DNA of 64,000 nt from Amylostereum areolatum (GCA_012932865.1 SAXG01000043.1:329174-393173); one strand, 5' to 3'; shown: positions 11,172 through 21,728, numbered from the stretch's first letter. Made by a program: numbers and translations. The notes: generated by a model not told the origin, from the letters alone.

Positions 11172-12065
11172 ATGGCCTTCCCCAACTCCTTGAAACACGC
11201 CCCCCTCCCGGATTGTTTGTGCCCGCCCGAGGCAGGAGTACAACCCAAAGTCGAAGTGCGATTTGTGGAAAAAATGGGATGCGAGATGCTGGGGTGTAAG
11301 AAGTATAGGACGCAGGGGTGGATCGACTGCGGTGTATACGGTGCGCCGCCTCCTAACTCCTGGAGGGTCTGTGGTATTGAACCTGTTCACAGTGCCGCAG
11401 GATACCTACGACGCCAGGTACAAGGCTCGCGGCGACAGGGTTGGAGTGCCGGATGATGTGATCCTCCAATGGAACAAAGAGGACCTGAACCCGCGCTGGA
11501 ACAGAGAAACAGGTGAAAGCACAGGCTGCGCAGGGCCTTCCAGCCATTGACAAGCGCACTCGGGGGTTGCTCTACAAGTCCACGACCACCCAAGGGAAGC
11601 GCCCGATCGGAGAAGTGGAGGACGGTGCGACCCAGCCGGCCAGAGTAACCCCTTTCTCCTCTCCGATGCGCGCGCCCGAGGCCGCCTCATCTCACCACCC
11701 ACCGCTCGGCCCTTTCGCGACAGCCTTCTTCACCCCAGGCTTCACCATCTGGCGCCAATAAGCGCCAGGCCGCGCTCCAAATGCTGGAAGAAGCAGACAT
11801 CGAAGAAAGGTTCGGCGAAATCCAGACTGCGAGGCTCAACAAGGTTGTTCGGGAGCAAGGTGTCACGATCCAGAAGCTCAAGGTGGACCTCGACGTCCAG
11901 CGCAAGGCTGTGAAGGGGCGCAACGATCGCATCATCAAGAAGAGCGAGGAAAACAGCGAGCTGTCGAAGAAGGTGCGGGAGCTGCAGGCGCGCGTCGAGG
12001 ACTTGGAGGAGAAGTTGAGGGACGCAGAGATGTACGTGGGCACGCTCCCAGAGGCCGATGCTTGA
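11172..12065 (+). CDS. coiled-coil protein, one apparent frame break
   Basis: The start at 11172 has a TATA box and an ideal context. Exon 1 runs to 11331. A 61-nt GTGTAT..CACAG intron (11332-11392, CTAAC branch) joins it to an exon with DVILQWNKEDLNPRWNR. A 94-nt intron (11645-11738) leads to the last exon, ending TGA 12063-12065. The N-terminus has Cys-rich patches (CLCPP, CEMLGC). The last 90 residues form a clear coiled coil (VRELQARVEDLEEKLRDAEM). Near 11500-11515 the frame must shift by one base for the exons to connect. This could be a mutation or an assembly error. Family and role are not recognised. The gene lies between two copies of the GTTAAC and double-hairpin modules. Confidence 0.55.
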
Positions 12066-12104
12066 GGCCTTGAGGCATGGGGTGAAACATTGGCTGGTTA
12101 CTTT

Positions 12105-12507
12105 TACGCTTCAGGTCGTTTGCAGGCAGTGTGCGCGTGGTCGAAGGCCCTCTCGGGGTGTTGGCGCGGGGGGCGGGGTGGCGGTCGCGATTGGGAGTGG
12201 GTTGATATATGCGTACTTACATCACGGAGTGCAAGCATGAGTTGTTTTTCCATGGCATGCGTGAGGACTGGTGCAAGTTGAATTAAATTGAACACGTGAA
12301 CGGACCTGGCGGCGCGACACGACACGTTAATGGATCTGGCACGCAGGCGCGTTAACGGGTCAGGGGCGTGAGAACGAATCGGCTCAGTACTGCGGGGGCT
12401 GTTTAAAAAGGGACACTCCCAATCGCGACCGCCACCCCGCCCCCGCGCCAACACCCCGAGAGGGCCTTCGACCACGCGCACACTGCCTGCAAACGACCTG
12501 AAGCGTA
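12105..12507. repeat. 95-bp inverted repeat with 214-bp spacer
   Basis: The left arm 12105-12199 and right arm 12414-12507 are reverse complements apart from one base in a G-run (six G against five C). The spacer holds GTTAATGG and GTTAACGGG motifs like those of the 10.4-10.7 kb cluster. The left arm begins 40 bp after the coiled-coil gene stop. The RNA or single strand would fold into a long hairpin. It could be a foldback transposon remnant or a local inverted duplication. I see no target-site duplication. Confidence 0.85.
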
Positions 12508-12937
12508 CGGTGACCCATGGGTGAGTCCTCGCCTGGTTTATTTTATTTTCCACTGCGCCAGCCGCCCAAGTGGGAGCATGGGGGCTGCGTGAGCCGCGAC
12601 TACGGCACGTACATTTTTTTCTCTTTCACATCCCCACATCGTCCACCGTGTCACTTTGCGCGGTGGGTTCTGAATATAAGCATGGGAGCCGCGTGATTAT
12701 ACCGGCACCCTGCGACGAGGACGAACCCTCGCCAGAACCACATTTCTTGTTGCGCAGACCCTTTGTTGTGTTATCATTGGCAGCGTCTGACGCGACGCGT
12801 CCCATCACGTGCCTTCTTATCAGTGCACGTGCGTGTTGGTCAGCCCACAGAGGTGCCAGGCGGACGACTCCTCTTCTTGCTTCCCGCCCCAACCACCCCA
12901 ACCCCCGTGGACACCTTGTCCTCCCACCGCAGTGGTC

Positions 12938-12984
12938 CGCCCTTTGAGGCGGACCTATGCATGCTTGTGCCGCCTTTTGGCGGT
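12938..12984 (+). promoter_or_regulatory. double-hairpin GC motif, copy 2
   Basis: CCGCCCTTTGAGGCGG followed 20 bp later by CCGCCTTTTGGCGG, again around a TGCATG-containing spacer. It repeats the layout at 10838-10881, and sits upstream of the F-box-like gene and downstream of CACGTG motifs at about 12807 and 12828. Confidence 0.5.
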
Positions 12985-13047
12985 CTCATGTGCAGGCCAG
13001 TGCGATCCCCCACCCCCGCCCCTTCTCCCCCTTCTCCCCCCACATTC

Positions 13048-14204
13048 TCGGATGCCTTACGTAATTATTTTGCTCTATCGCTTGGGCGTCATCTGGAGGC
13101 CGATGGCGACGTGCTGACCTTTGCGCAAGAAATCATACAGAGGCACTCTTTACTGGGGGGCCGTGATGAAGACCCATCCGACTTCTCTTCCCGGTGTGAG
13201 GTGGTCTGGGCAGGGCCGACAGGCGCGTGCCCCCTGGACGCGGTCCCCAGCAGGGTTGAAAAGCCTTGGGAGCAATGTTCGTTTGCAGACCAGCCGCCGC
13301 CTTGGTGAGAATTGCTTCTCCCTCTACTTCTCCTGCCGACTGACCGCCCCGAAGCGACGCCCGCCGCGACCCTCCCCGCGAAGTTCGACGGGGTGCCGCC
13401 ACAAGGCCATCGTATCTGGGCAAGCGTTTGTCAGCTGGCCGCGCTCGACTACGCCGCGCGCGACATGTCAAACCTGGCGCTGGTTTGTCGTCATTTCTGG
13501 GAGGTCTGCAAGCGACCTCCTGCGGTTTTCTGGGCGGAGGACACGGAGAAGCTCGGGAGTTTTTTTGACGACGTTGTGGGCTATTATGCCGCCATGGAAG
13601 GGCTCGCGCCGACTCGCGCGGCAAGCTTCCTGGGCGTGGAGGAGCTGGCAGTTTCGCTTCCACGGGGGGGTGGCCGCGAGGGGTTCGCGAGGCGGCGGCG
13701 CGGGCGATTCCTCTCGTCGGAGGGCTGGGTCAAGTTTGTTTGGCGTGGGAATGCGCTGGAGGAGGGGAGGCGGAGGCGCTGGCTGCTGTCGCCAGGTGCT
13801 GGCCTGAGGAGGGTGGCGGTGCGACGGCTCTGGAGCTATGGGAGCGGGCGCCGCGCTGTGCGAGAATGGCTGGCGCAAGGCGGGCGCCTTGGGACGACGA
13901 GCGGTTTATGGAGGTTGCCTGCCGGTTTGGAAGGGTGGAGGAGCTATGCATTGTCACAGCGGGGCATGGGTGGGGTGATGGCGTCGCTGGTGGCGGATTT
14001 GAGCCTCGGCGGGCGTTGCACATGCTGCGTCGCATGCGCGAGCGCCTGCTGGGCTTGGAGAAGGTTCGACTCGTGCTCGGCGCCCACTTCGACAACATGT
14101 CTCTGCCCTGCATGGGCGTGTGGGCGGGCGCAGAGGCTGACGTAGTTTGGCGGCTGGAGGCGGGCGCGTGGCAAGTGTATACATCCTCGTTTTCTCAAAT
14201 TTGA
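13048..14204 (+). pseudogene. F-box-like protein gene, probably frame broken
   Basis: A first segment (about 13048-13190) contains YFALSLGRHLEADGDVLTFA. After an intron of about 50 nt near 13306-13355 comes a frame with DMSNLALVCRHFWEVCKRPP, which resembles the core of fungal F-box-like domains (short Leu-rich helix, then CRHF). Around 13740-13860 the coding signal moves to another frame. That frame continues to TGA 14202-14204 and contains FGRVEELCIVTAGHGWG and RRMRERLLGLEKVRLVLG, like the repeat-type C-terminal part of such proteins. F-box proteins act as substrate adaptors of SCF ubiquitin ligases. The frame shift may be an unplaced intron, a mutation or a sequence error. Confidence 0.4.
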
Positions 14205-14372
14205 TGCATACTGTCTCCTCATGCCACGGCATGCGGCATGCAGGGAGACGGGAGGCGGGGCTTTTATGAGAGAGCACGAAGGGGTGCGCGCCTGCAACGC
14301 AACGCACCCCAAACTCACCCCACACGCCAGTGAGCAATTCAATTCGACCCTTCGACCCCGGCCTCCCTCCCC

Positions 14373-15056
14373 GGCCTTCAAACGTAATTTTCCTCTCCGG
14401 CCTTCAAACCCGCCCGGAAAGGTGGCGGCAAAAAAGTCGGACCCTTACAACGACGGCCTTCACCGCCCGGGCGAAGGGGGGACGGCGGGTGGTGGCGGGG
14501 ACGGCGACGGCAGCGTCTGTGGGGGTGGTCGAGGGTGAAACGGCCGGGGCGCCGTCGTCGACGGGCAGCTGCACGGCGCTGGTAGGGGTGGGGCACGCAG
14601 AGCGTGCTCTAAACAAGGTGAGATACTTAACATTGTATTAGCAACCAGCACTCACCCGAGGGCAGACGCGGAGGGCGAGAAGCGAGAGGTAGGTGGGTCG
14701 TGGAGGCAGCGTGGGAGCGGGGCCATGAGGTCGGACGTGGAGGGCTGAGGTGGAAGGTAGAGGTGGAGGGCGGGAGGTGTCGAGGTGGTAGAGGAGGGTG
14801 AAGGACTGAAGGGACGCGCTGGGTGGAGCGGACGCGGCGGGACAGGTTCGACGCGGGATCAACGCAGGATCAACGCGGGATCAACGCAGGACCCTACCCG
14901 TTTCCGCCGGTTCCTCGCCCGTCCTTTCCATAGCGCGGTTGTCCGCTCCCACCTCCGACGAACTCCTGCTGGGAGCACGGTTGCCCCTGGCTTCACGCCC
15001 AGCCGCAGTGCTCGCGCGTCGCGCGGGGATCAAGGTGGGGCGTGCACGCGCGGTCT
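14373..15056. repeat. uncharacterised repeat module, copy 1
   Basis: The part from CCTCTCCGGCCTTCAAAC to about 14640 is similar in order and wording to 22255-22540: CTTCAAAC motifs, then GACGGCCTTCA, then GCCGCCGTCGTCGAC, then a GGTGAGA site. The remainder to 15056 is GGGAGGTGTCGAGG-like purine-rich sequence and three GGATCAACGC repeats near 14855-14885. No gene is supported in 14205-15056. Confidence 0.5.
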
Positions 15057-15061
15057 AACAT

Positions 15062-15481
15062 TGTCAGAAACGCAGTTTATGAGACCGATGAACCGCCTAA
15101 GTCGCGACGATGGGAGGAGCGAGAAGAAAATAGATTCGAGAGTGCCGGGGTCTAGGGTAGTGCAACGTGCGCTACAGTACTGTATGACAAGATGGACAGT
15201 CTAGGGAGAAGGGAAGAGAAACACTGTCCTTATATACAAGTGGGTACGATGGTGCGATGCGATGCGATAGTGGTGCGAGCGGGGGGAACAATAAGAAAGG
15301 AGTCATGGGGCGGAGGACGAAGGTCCGGAGCAATGATGTCATAGATAAGGATGTGGAACCCCACTCGGAAGTCCGGGCAATGACGTCGTTGAAGCATGTG
15401 ATGCAAGGGAAAGTCATATGCCGTGATGCGTCGCGTGTACGAGGTCTGCAAACGAAGAGAGAAATGGAGCGATCCGTGACA
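15062..15481 (-). repeat. 3' LTR of A1
   Basis: 420 bp, starting TGTCAG and ending GTGACA on the plus strand, which gives a TGTCA/TGACA terminal inverted repeat. It differs from the 5' LTR at five sites. Four of these are C/T or G/A changes at CpG. The pol stop codon lies inside it at 15414. Confidence 0.97.
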
Positions 15482-18400
15482 TTACCCCCCCTTTAAGACG
15501 CGCTTTCGCCTGGAGCGCAATGTCATCTGCAAGGGTAGATGCGAGGAAATCGTCAAAGGAGATGCCGAGGGAATGCACAGGGCGGGGCGCATTTGGATGG
15601 CGTTTGTGGAAGGCGTCAATCATGTCGGTGACCTTTGAGAGCGAGGAGTGAGGGAGCCAGGTATTCTCGGAGTCAGGATAGCCTGCCCACTTGACGAGGT
15701 ATTGTATGCCTTTCTTGTTGCAGGTCGGCTTCGAGTCGATGATGTCTTCAACGTCATATTCTTCCTCGTCATCAACGAGGTCAGGCGGCGGTTGTTCATA
15801 GTTTGGACCATGTGCCGTTGTCTCTTTGTACGCGGTGAGCAGCGAAGCATGGAAGACTGGGTGGATTCTCCACGTCTTTGGCAGCTTCAGGCGGTAGTTC
15901 ACTGGGCTAATGACGTCAACGATCTCGAAGGGTCCAAATCGTTTGGCAGCAAGCTTAGCTTTCGGCCTCGTCGTCTTCAGGTTTTTGCCTTCAAGCCAGA
16001 CCTTGTCTCCGACGGCAAACAGTGTCGATTTGCTGATCGTGTCACCGTTGTAGTGCTTCATTAAGTCGGATGCAAGGGCAAGGCTGGCCTTAATCTCCTG
16101 TCGGACTTCTTCAAGTTGACGGAGGCGTTCTTCAACTGCAGGGACCTTTGAGGACGGATTTACGGATGGGTACATCTTGGGGAGGAAGCCGTAGAGGACT
16201 TCAAAGGGAGCCTTTCCAGTAGCTGCATGGGTGCGGGAGTTGTGAGAAAACTCGAAGAAGGGCAGCCACTTCACCCAGTCATCTTGACGGTAGTTGCAGA
16301 ACACTCGCAGGAACTGCTCAAGGTTCTGGTTCTCGCGTTCGGTTTGGCCGTCTGTCTGTGGGTGATACGCTGTGCTGAGGGCGGACTTGATCCCGAGCTT
16401 CTCGTTGAGTGTACGCATCACCTGTCCAGCAAATTGGGGTCCACAATCCGAGATGATCTTGTCCGCCAAGCCGTAATGTCGGTATACCTTATCGAAGAGA
16501 ATGTCGGTCGTGCCATCGCTGGTGATCTTCGTTGTACATGGGGTGGTAACCACCATCTTGGTGAGGCGATCAACCACGACATTGACGGCATTATAGCCTT
16601 CGCAGTCAGGGAGCTCGACAATGAAGTCGGTAGAGATGACGCCAAATGGTCGGTCGGGTACTTCGTTTGGGATCATGTCGACGTGGGGTCGGCTGCTCTG
16701 TGTCTTTGTCGACTGGCAGGTTGCGCATCCTGCTACGAAGTCGCGGACGAAGACAGACATGCCAGGCCACCAATATTCATGACTCACAAGTTCGTAAGTC
16801 TTGAAGCGACCAGGGTGTCCAGCCAGGGGCGATTCATGGTACATTTTGACAATGTCGCGTCGCAACTCGTCATCTGCAGGGACATATACCTTTCCTCTAA
16901 ACAGGACCAGGCCTTCTTCGTAGTTCCACTCTTGAAGGTTCTTGACAAGTGTACGTGGTCCATTTCGTAAGATGGCATCCAGAGCTTGAACGACCTCGAT
17001 GTCCTTGGTCTTGCAGTCGCGGATACGTCGTCGGAGTTCGACATCGCCGAGGGAGGTTACTGCTCCTGGCCTTGTTGCACGTATCTGGAAGTACTTGGGG
17101 TCGAGCAAGATACGCTCCTTGTTGTCATCCTCAACGCCCTGCTTGTGATCAGGTCGTCGGGACATTGGGTCTGGGCGATGGGATACTCCTGGTTTGTGAA
17201 CGAGCGCGAAGTCAAATCGAGTGAGGAATAGAGCCCAACGTGCCTGTCGGCGGCTCAGCTTCTGTGCTGTCTTGAAGTGTTCCAGGTTCTTGTGGTCTGT
17301 CCAGATTTCGACGGTGTCGGGGGCGCCTTCAAGGTAGTGGCGCCAGGCTTCGAGCGCACGGATGATCGCGAGTAGCTCCTTGTCGTAGATGTCGTAGTTG
17401 CGTTCCGGTTCGGACAGGGCCTTGGACAGATACGCCACTGGATGCCAGTGACCGTCGTCACCTTTCTGCAAGAGTATACCTCCAGTAGCAAAGTCCGAGG
17501 CGTCAACTTCGACGAGGTAGGGTTTCCTTGGATCAGGCATAACTAAGACAGGGGAGGAGGTGAACGCAGCTTTAAGTGCGTTAAACGCCGCCTGGCATTC
17601 CGTCGACCAATTCCATGTGCAGTCCTTCTTTGTCAGGTCGAACAGAGGTCGTGCGATCTTGGAGAAATCCTTGATGAAGCGTCGGTAGAAATTACCAAAT
17701 CCGAGGAAGGATTGTACATCCTTGACCGTCCGGGGTGTCGGCCAGTCCTGGATACCAGCTACCTTGACGGGGTCCATGGCGATCTTGTCGTGCGAGATAA
17801 TGAGTCCGAGGTATTCAACGGAGTCCTGCTCGAAGACGCATTTCTCCGGCTTAAGGAACAGGTCATTGTCTTGTAGGCGTTGGAGAACCTGTCGCACTAT
17901 GGCACGATGTTCCTCCATAGTTCGAGTGAATACGAGGATGTCGTCCATGTAGATGATGACTTTTCCCGAGTCGATAAGGTCCTTAAAAAGTTCGTTCATC
18001 ATTGCCTGGAACGTCGCGGGGGAGTTCATAAGGCCGAAGAACATCACCGTAGGTTCAAAGAGGCCACGATTCGTCTTGAACGCAGCCTTCCACTCGTCGC
18101 CTTCCTTGATGCGGACGTTGTTGTACCCCCAGCGGACGTCCATCTTGGAGAAGATCTTTGCACCTTTGAGGCGGTCGACAATTTCTGAGATCAGCGGCAA
18201 GGGATACTCGTTCTTGACGGTACCCTTGTTTAGCTCTCGATAGTCCTGTACAGGCCGCAGCTTCCCATCCTTCTTTTTGACGAAAAAGAACGGACTTGCC
18301 TGCGGCGACTTCGATGGGCGAATGTAGCCCTTCTTCAGGTGGTCGTCGAGGAAGGTATCGAGCTCGATCTGCTCGGAGGGGGAGAGCGGATAGATCTTGC

Positions 18401-19511
18401 ACGGCTTGGGTTCGAAGCCGTCCTTCATGTCGATGGCATGATCCCATGGTCGTCGGTCGGGTAGTCGTTCAGAGGTTTTCTTGTCGAATACGGGTGCAAA
18501 GTCGCGGTATGGAGGGGGAACCAAGTCTTCAAAGGTTTGCGGACGTGCATTTTCCTTTGAGTGCTCTGCAAGCTCTTGCGCCTTGGTGAAGCCCGCGCGG
18601 ATTGGTACTGCCTCCGGGTTAGGGCCGTCAACTTCAGGAAGAATCCCAGCACGATGCAGGCCATTGATCTCCCAGTCTCGGAAGACCCTGGGTCGTTTGT
18701 CGTCGTCTTCAGTGAAAAGGCGGGCAGGTAGAGGTGAGAGATGGGATGTGCGGATACGAACACCTTTGACCCTGCGCGCGGGGATGACATATGTAGGGAT
18801 AGGGGCCCAGGAGACATACACTGGTTCTGGGAAGGGGTCGTCCGGGACTGGAGGTACCTTAGGGGGCGCATCAGCTCGAACCTTTCGCTGTGATCGGGTC
18901 GACGATGGTGTTCGCGGCTTTGTTGCAAGGTTTGTCACGGTCGGTTCGGAGAGGGTGCAGGAGGGAGGGCAGCGGAGCATGTCAACACGATCTTGCTGCC
19001 AGTCTATGGTGGGGTTATGCTCATTGAGCCAGTCTGTTCCAAGGATCATATCGTGATCACCGATGTCGGTGATGAAGAACTCAGCTTCTTCCTCATGGTA
19101 TGCCTTTGAGTCTTGCGAGTATATCCGGATTCGCTGGGTTGTCGTGTCACGTACCCAGCCCATGATGTTCTCGGTGCCATCCACGTTACGCACGGGGAAC
19201 GGGTTTTCTAGTTTTCTCGTGGTCAGCTTCTTGTGTTCAGCAAAGCTTCGATTGATGATGATTCCTTCTGCACCGCTGTCAAGCAGTGCATCTGCGTCGA
19301 TTTGTCGGCCTGTTGCTCGTCCAATCATCTTGACTCTGAGCGTTATCGAGGGTGTTTGCCTGTTCTTCGTGACAGTAGAGAGGTGCACACACGATGGATA
19401 CGATTGCTCACATGAGGTCATAGATGATAATACAGAAAAGCAATTGTAAGATGCCGATGATACAAGTCCTTTGCCTCCGCCAGACGACGCGACTGGGGGG
19501 CGTTTCAAAAA
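15414..19511 (-). CDS. pol: A1 Pol polyprotein
   Basis: An uninterrupted frame of more than 1350 codons, in the -1 frame relative to gag and entered at the TTTTT run 19507-19511. Domains in order: aspartic protease with ALLDSGAEG near 19290; reverse transcriptase with RRPWDHAID, SPFFFVKKKDG, YMDD (about 17940-17951) and FLGFGNFYRRFIKDF; RNase H with VEVDASDFATGG and NYDIYDKELLAI; integrase with an HHCC zinc finger ending CATCQ near 16720, the DFIVELPD and HPQTDGQTERENQN catalytic blocks, and SDCGPQF where most relatives have SDSG or SDRG; a GPFEI module and a C-terminal chromodomain (YLVKWAGYPDSENTWLP). The chromodomain places it among chromoviruses, whose integrases are targeted by histone marks. 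This is the best-preserved pol in the window. Confidence 0.95.
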   Translation of the reverse strand, partial: FLKRPPVASSGGGKGLVSSASYNCFSVLSSMTSCEQSYPSCVHLSTVTKNRQTPSITLRVKMIGRATGRQIDADALLDSGAEGIIINRSFAEHKKLTTRKLENPFPVRNVDGTENIMGWVRDTTTQRIRIYSQDSKAYHEEEAEFFITDIGDHDMILGTDWLNEHNPTIDWQQDRVDMLRCPPSCTLSEPTVTNLATKPRTPSSTRSQRKVRADAPPKVPPVPDDPFPEPVYVSWAPIPTYVIPARRVKGVRIRTSHLSPLPARLFTEDDDKRPRVFRDWEINGLHRAGILPEVDGPNPEAVPIRAGFTKAQELAEHSKENARPQTFEDLVPPPYRDFAPVFDKKTSERLPDRRPWDHAIDMKDGFEPKPCKIYPLSPSEQIELDTFLDDHLKKGYIRPSKSPQASPFFFVKKKDGKLRPVQDYRELNKGTVKNEYPLPLISEIVDRLKGAKIFSKMDVRWGYNNVRIKEGDEWKAAFKTNRGLFEPTVMFFGLMNSPATFQAMMNELFKDLIDSGKVIIYMDDILVFTRTMEEHRAIVRQVLQRLQDNDLFLKPEKCVFEQDSVEYLGLIISHDKIAMDPVKVAGIQDWPTPRTVKDVQSFLGFGNFYRRFIKDFSKIARPLFDLTKKDCTWNWSTECQAAFNALKAAFTSSPVLVMPDPRKPYLVEVDASDFATGGILLQKGDDGHWHPVAYLSKALSEPERNYDIYDKELLAIIRALEAWRHYLEGAPDTVEIWTDHKNLEHFKTAQKLSRRQARWALFLTRFDFALVHKPGVSHRPDPMSRRPDHKQGVEDDNKERILLDPKYFQIRATRPGAVTSLGDVELRRRIRDCKTKDIEVVQALDAILRNGPRTLVKNLQEWNYEEGLVLFRGKVYVPADDELRRDIVKMYHESPLAGHPGRFKTYELVSHEYWWPGMSVFVRDFVAGCATCQSTKTQSSRPHVDMIPNEVPDRPFGVISTDFIVELPDCEGYNAVNVVVDRLTKMVVTTPCTTKITSDGTTDILFDKVYRHYGLADKIISDCGPQFAGQVMRTLNEKLGIKSALSTAYHPQTDGQTERENQNLEQFLRVFCNYRQDDWVKWLPFFEFSHNSRTHAATGKAPFEVLYGFLPKMYPSVNPSSKVPAVEERLRQLEEVRQEIKASLALASDLMKHYNGDTISKSTLFAVGDKVWLEGKNLKTTRPKAKLAAKRFGPFEIVDVISPVNYRLKLPKTWRIHPVFHASLLTAYKETTAHGPNYEQPPPDLVDDEEEYDVEDIIDSKPTCNKKGIQYLVKWAGYPDSENTWLPHSSLSKVTDMIDAFHKRHPNAPRPVHSLGISFDDFLASTLADDIALQAKARLKGGVMSRIAPFLSSFADLVHATHHGI

Positions 19512-20464
19512 TCCTGCGACTCCAGGATATCCTTCAACAGCGCTACCGCCTGCTCCTTGCCTTCCGCGTCCAGATCCTTCAGCTGGCGAGTGATCGCCGC
19601 GATGGTTTTGGATGGGTCGGGAGCTGCTTTCGCAGTGGACGGAGCCGTGTTTGTCGGCAGGGGAGGGGCCTTGGACCCAGTCTCTACTGCGCCCACCCGT
19701 CGCGCGCTCGAGTCGCGGTTGGGGCAGTCGCGAGAGACGTGACCGGCTTGTCGACACATGAAGCACTTGCCTTCACGCATCATCTTTGCGCGCTCGTCGT
19801 CCGTCAGCTTTGCAGGGCGGGTCGAGGTGTTGGTGAAGGCGCCGACTCGGCGCGACGAGGAGTCGTTGGTCGAACCGTTCGAGGTGAGCGCGACAGCCCC
19901 CTTGGACTGACTGCTCTTCCTCTCCGGGTTCTCTTCGAGCCACTGGTGGTTGATGCGGTGGGCGCGCTCCTTCCACTCCGCGAGCTTGGTGGGGAACGGG
20001 TACGACCGGGCCACCTGCTTGCCGAGGTCACGCTGAAGTCCCTTCTTGAAAAAGTGGATTAGCGCCTCGTCGTCGTATGCTGACATGGTTGCCAGCATCT
20101 CAAACTCGGTGATAAAGTCAGTGACGTCCCGGGTGGTCATTGCGAGCTCGTTGATCTTACGCTGAGCCTCTATCTTCGGATCGACGGGCACGAAGTCTTT
20201 GCCAAACCTCTCGAAGAGCTCTTTGTAGGAGTTATAGTGGAGTGTTGGGGGCGTGGGGTCGAGGGTGTCGGCGTCTTCCTTCTCGTCTTCGTCGGCGAAG
20301 AGTTCCATGCGGCGATGCGTGGCCCAGGCTTTCGCCGTGTCATCCTCCATCAGGCTGAGGAGGAGCATCATCTTGGCGTCATCTGTGGCATAAACATCCT
20401 TGTTAACGCGCAGGAACATGCGGAGCTCGAGGGAGAACCGGAGGGTGTCGCGTCTATCGCCTTT
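19505..20464 (-). CDS. gag: A1 Gag core
   Basis: Reads a capsid-type retrotransposon gag domain (SLELRMFLRVNKDVYATDD, FKKGLQRDLGKQVARSYPFP) followed by a canonical CCHC zinc knuckle, CFMCRQAGHVSRDC near 19755. It ends at TGA 19505-19507, which overlaps a T5 run allowing a -1 shift into pol. The frame is open from about 20485, but its only visible start upstream is GTG. The likely initiator ATG at 20520 is in another frame, so one base is missing, or a shift is needed, near 20450. Both A copies share this break, so it is inherited and not a sequencing fault. Confidence 0.85.
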   Translation of the reverse strand, partial: KGDRRDTLRFSLELRMFLRVNKDVYATDDAKMMLLLSLMEDDTAKAWATHRRMELFADEDEKEDADTLDPTPPTLHYNSYKELFERFGKDFVPVDPKIEAQRKINELAMTTRDVTDFITEFEMLATMSAYDDEALIHFFKKGLQRDLGKQVARSYPFPTKLAEWKERAHRINHQWLEENPERKSSQSKGAVALTSNGSTNDSSSRRVGAFTNTSTRPAKLTDDERAKMMREGKCFMCRQAGHVSRDCPNRDSSARRVGAVETGSKAPPLPTNTAPSTAKAAPDPSKTIAAITRQLKDLDAEGKEQAVALLKDILESQDF

Positions 20465-21111
20465 GGCTTGGGGCCGATCTCCCACTTGGAGACGGCAGGT
20501 TTGGATTCGGCGTCGGACATCTTGTCGAAGGGGAGGGGGACGGTGAGGGATTGGGCGAGTTCTTGATCAAGGCGGTGTAGGGTTTCTCGTCGGCGTTCTT
20601 CTGCTTCTTCAACTTCGTCCTCAACTTGTTTTGCGACAAGGAAGTCGGCGGGGGTGAGGAATTGCTGGTTATGATGCCACGACCAGTGATCTTGGACGGG
20701 ACTGAACGAAGTGGGCTGCCACTCAACTACTGATCGTCCTGGGGTTCCGTTCTTGTTCCGTCTATAGGCGTACCACTTCCCAGTTGTGTCGTTGTGGTTG
20801 ATCCCTTCTGGGACTTCGATTACAATACGTCGACGGGGTGGGGGCGAGTTGGTCGGAGGGGGGTTCAGGAAGCGCTGTAGAACGTCCGCAGCGGTGGCAA
20901 AATCCGATTCTTTGACGTAGGGTTGTTCGTCGCGGTCGTCGAAGTACCAGTCTCGACGTTGCCAGTTTGGTTCGTCGTGCAGCCAACGTACGGATTCCTT
21001 AGTCTGCTGCGAGGTGAGGATATAGTATTCTTCGGGACAGTAGTCTCGAAAGACGCCTGGGGGAAGGTTCGGGGTGGGGGGACAAGGGGCTGTGGAGGAC
21101 GTGATGATGGT
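20452..21111 (-). CDS. A1 upstream coding segment 2 (continues into the gag start)
   Basis: Open for 197 codons directly after the TAG at 21112-21114, in the same frame as the segment before it and as the ATG at 20520 (MSDAESKPAVSKWEIGPKPK). Contains EEYYILTSQQTKESVRWLHD, WQRRDWYFDDRDEQPYVKES and an acidic helix with QVEDEVEEAEERRRETLHRL. No family is recognised. The position suggests an N-terminal extension of Gag or a separate structural protein made by stop-codon readthrough or reinitiation. Expression is inferred only from the open frame. Confidence 0.6.
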
Positions 21112-21714
21112 CTAGAAGAAGTCCGCCGCGATGGGGCGACGGCCGAGGAGTTTCTTGGTGAGGTAGCCGGCTTTTACTGCCTGGCGGATCTTATGTTCGT
21201 GGTGGCGGCGACGAAGGGTCTTACCCTTGATGGTGGGACGGAGGACTGGTGGCGGGGTGGATTCGGGGGTCCGGCGGTTAAACTGGGAGACGGAGGTGAA
21301 ACTGGTTTGGAGGATCGGGTTGGGGGCGTCCTGGATGAGGTATGTGTGGTAGGTGGGGGCGTGGAGGGTGAATTCAAGGCGTTCGAGATCTACGTTGATG
21401 CACGTAGTGATCCGGACGTATAGGGTGAGGACGACAGTACCGTGGTCCTTGTGCCACCTCCACTCGAAGATGCGGAAGTTGAGGCCGTGCGCGGTCCAGG
21501 GATCTTTCTTACAGAGGTTCTGTACGGGGACGAGGCAGTTGACAGTGACGGCATCGGACCAGGGGTAGGGGAGTGGTGCGTCGTCGCGGGGGGTGATCGG
21601 CTTTCCGTTGAACGGGAGGAAGACCGGTGCGTTCGGGAGGTCCGTGGTGGGAGTTTTTAACGTCGTAGAGACGGCAGAGGTAGATGGAGAGAGGGGTGCG
21701 AGGTAGGCGTAGGG
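21112..21714 (-). CDS. A1 upstream coding segment 1, ending in TAG
   Basis: Open from the LTR through the primer-binding site to TAG 21112-21114. Contains NGKPITPRDDAPLPYPWSD, KKDPWTAHGLNFRIFEWRWH and a basic tail with KGKTLRRRHHEHKIRQAVKA. No in-frame ATG lies between the predicted transcript start and this segment, so initiation would need a non-AUG codon, splicing or another route. A weakly similar segment occupies the same place in family B. Confidence 0.55.
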   Translation of the reverse strand, partial: PYAYLAPLSPSTSAVSTTLKTPTTDLPNAPVFLPFNGKPITPRDDAPLPYPWSDAVTVNCLVPVQNLCKKDPWTAHGLNFRIFEWRWHKDHGTVVLTLYVRITTCINVDLERLEFTLHAPTYHTYLIQDAPNPILQTSFTSVSQFNRRTPESTPPPVLRPTIKGKTLRRRHHEHKIRQAVKAGYLTKKLLGRRPIAADFF

Positions 21715-21728
21715 GTAGACTGTCCAGG

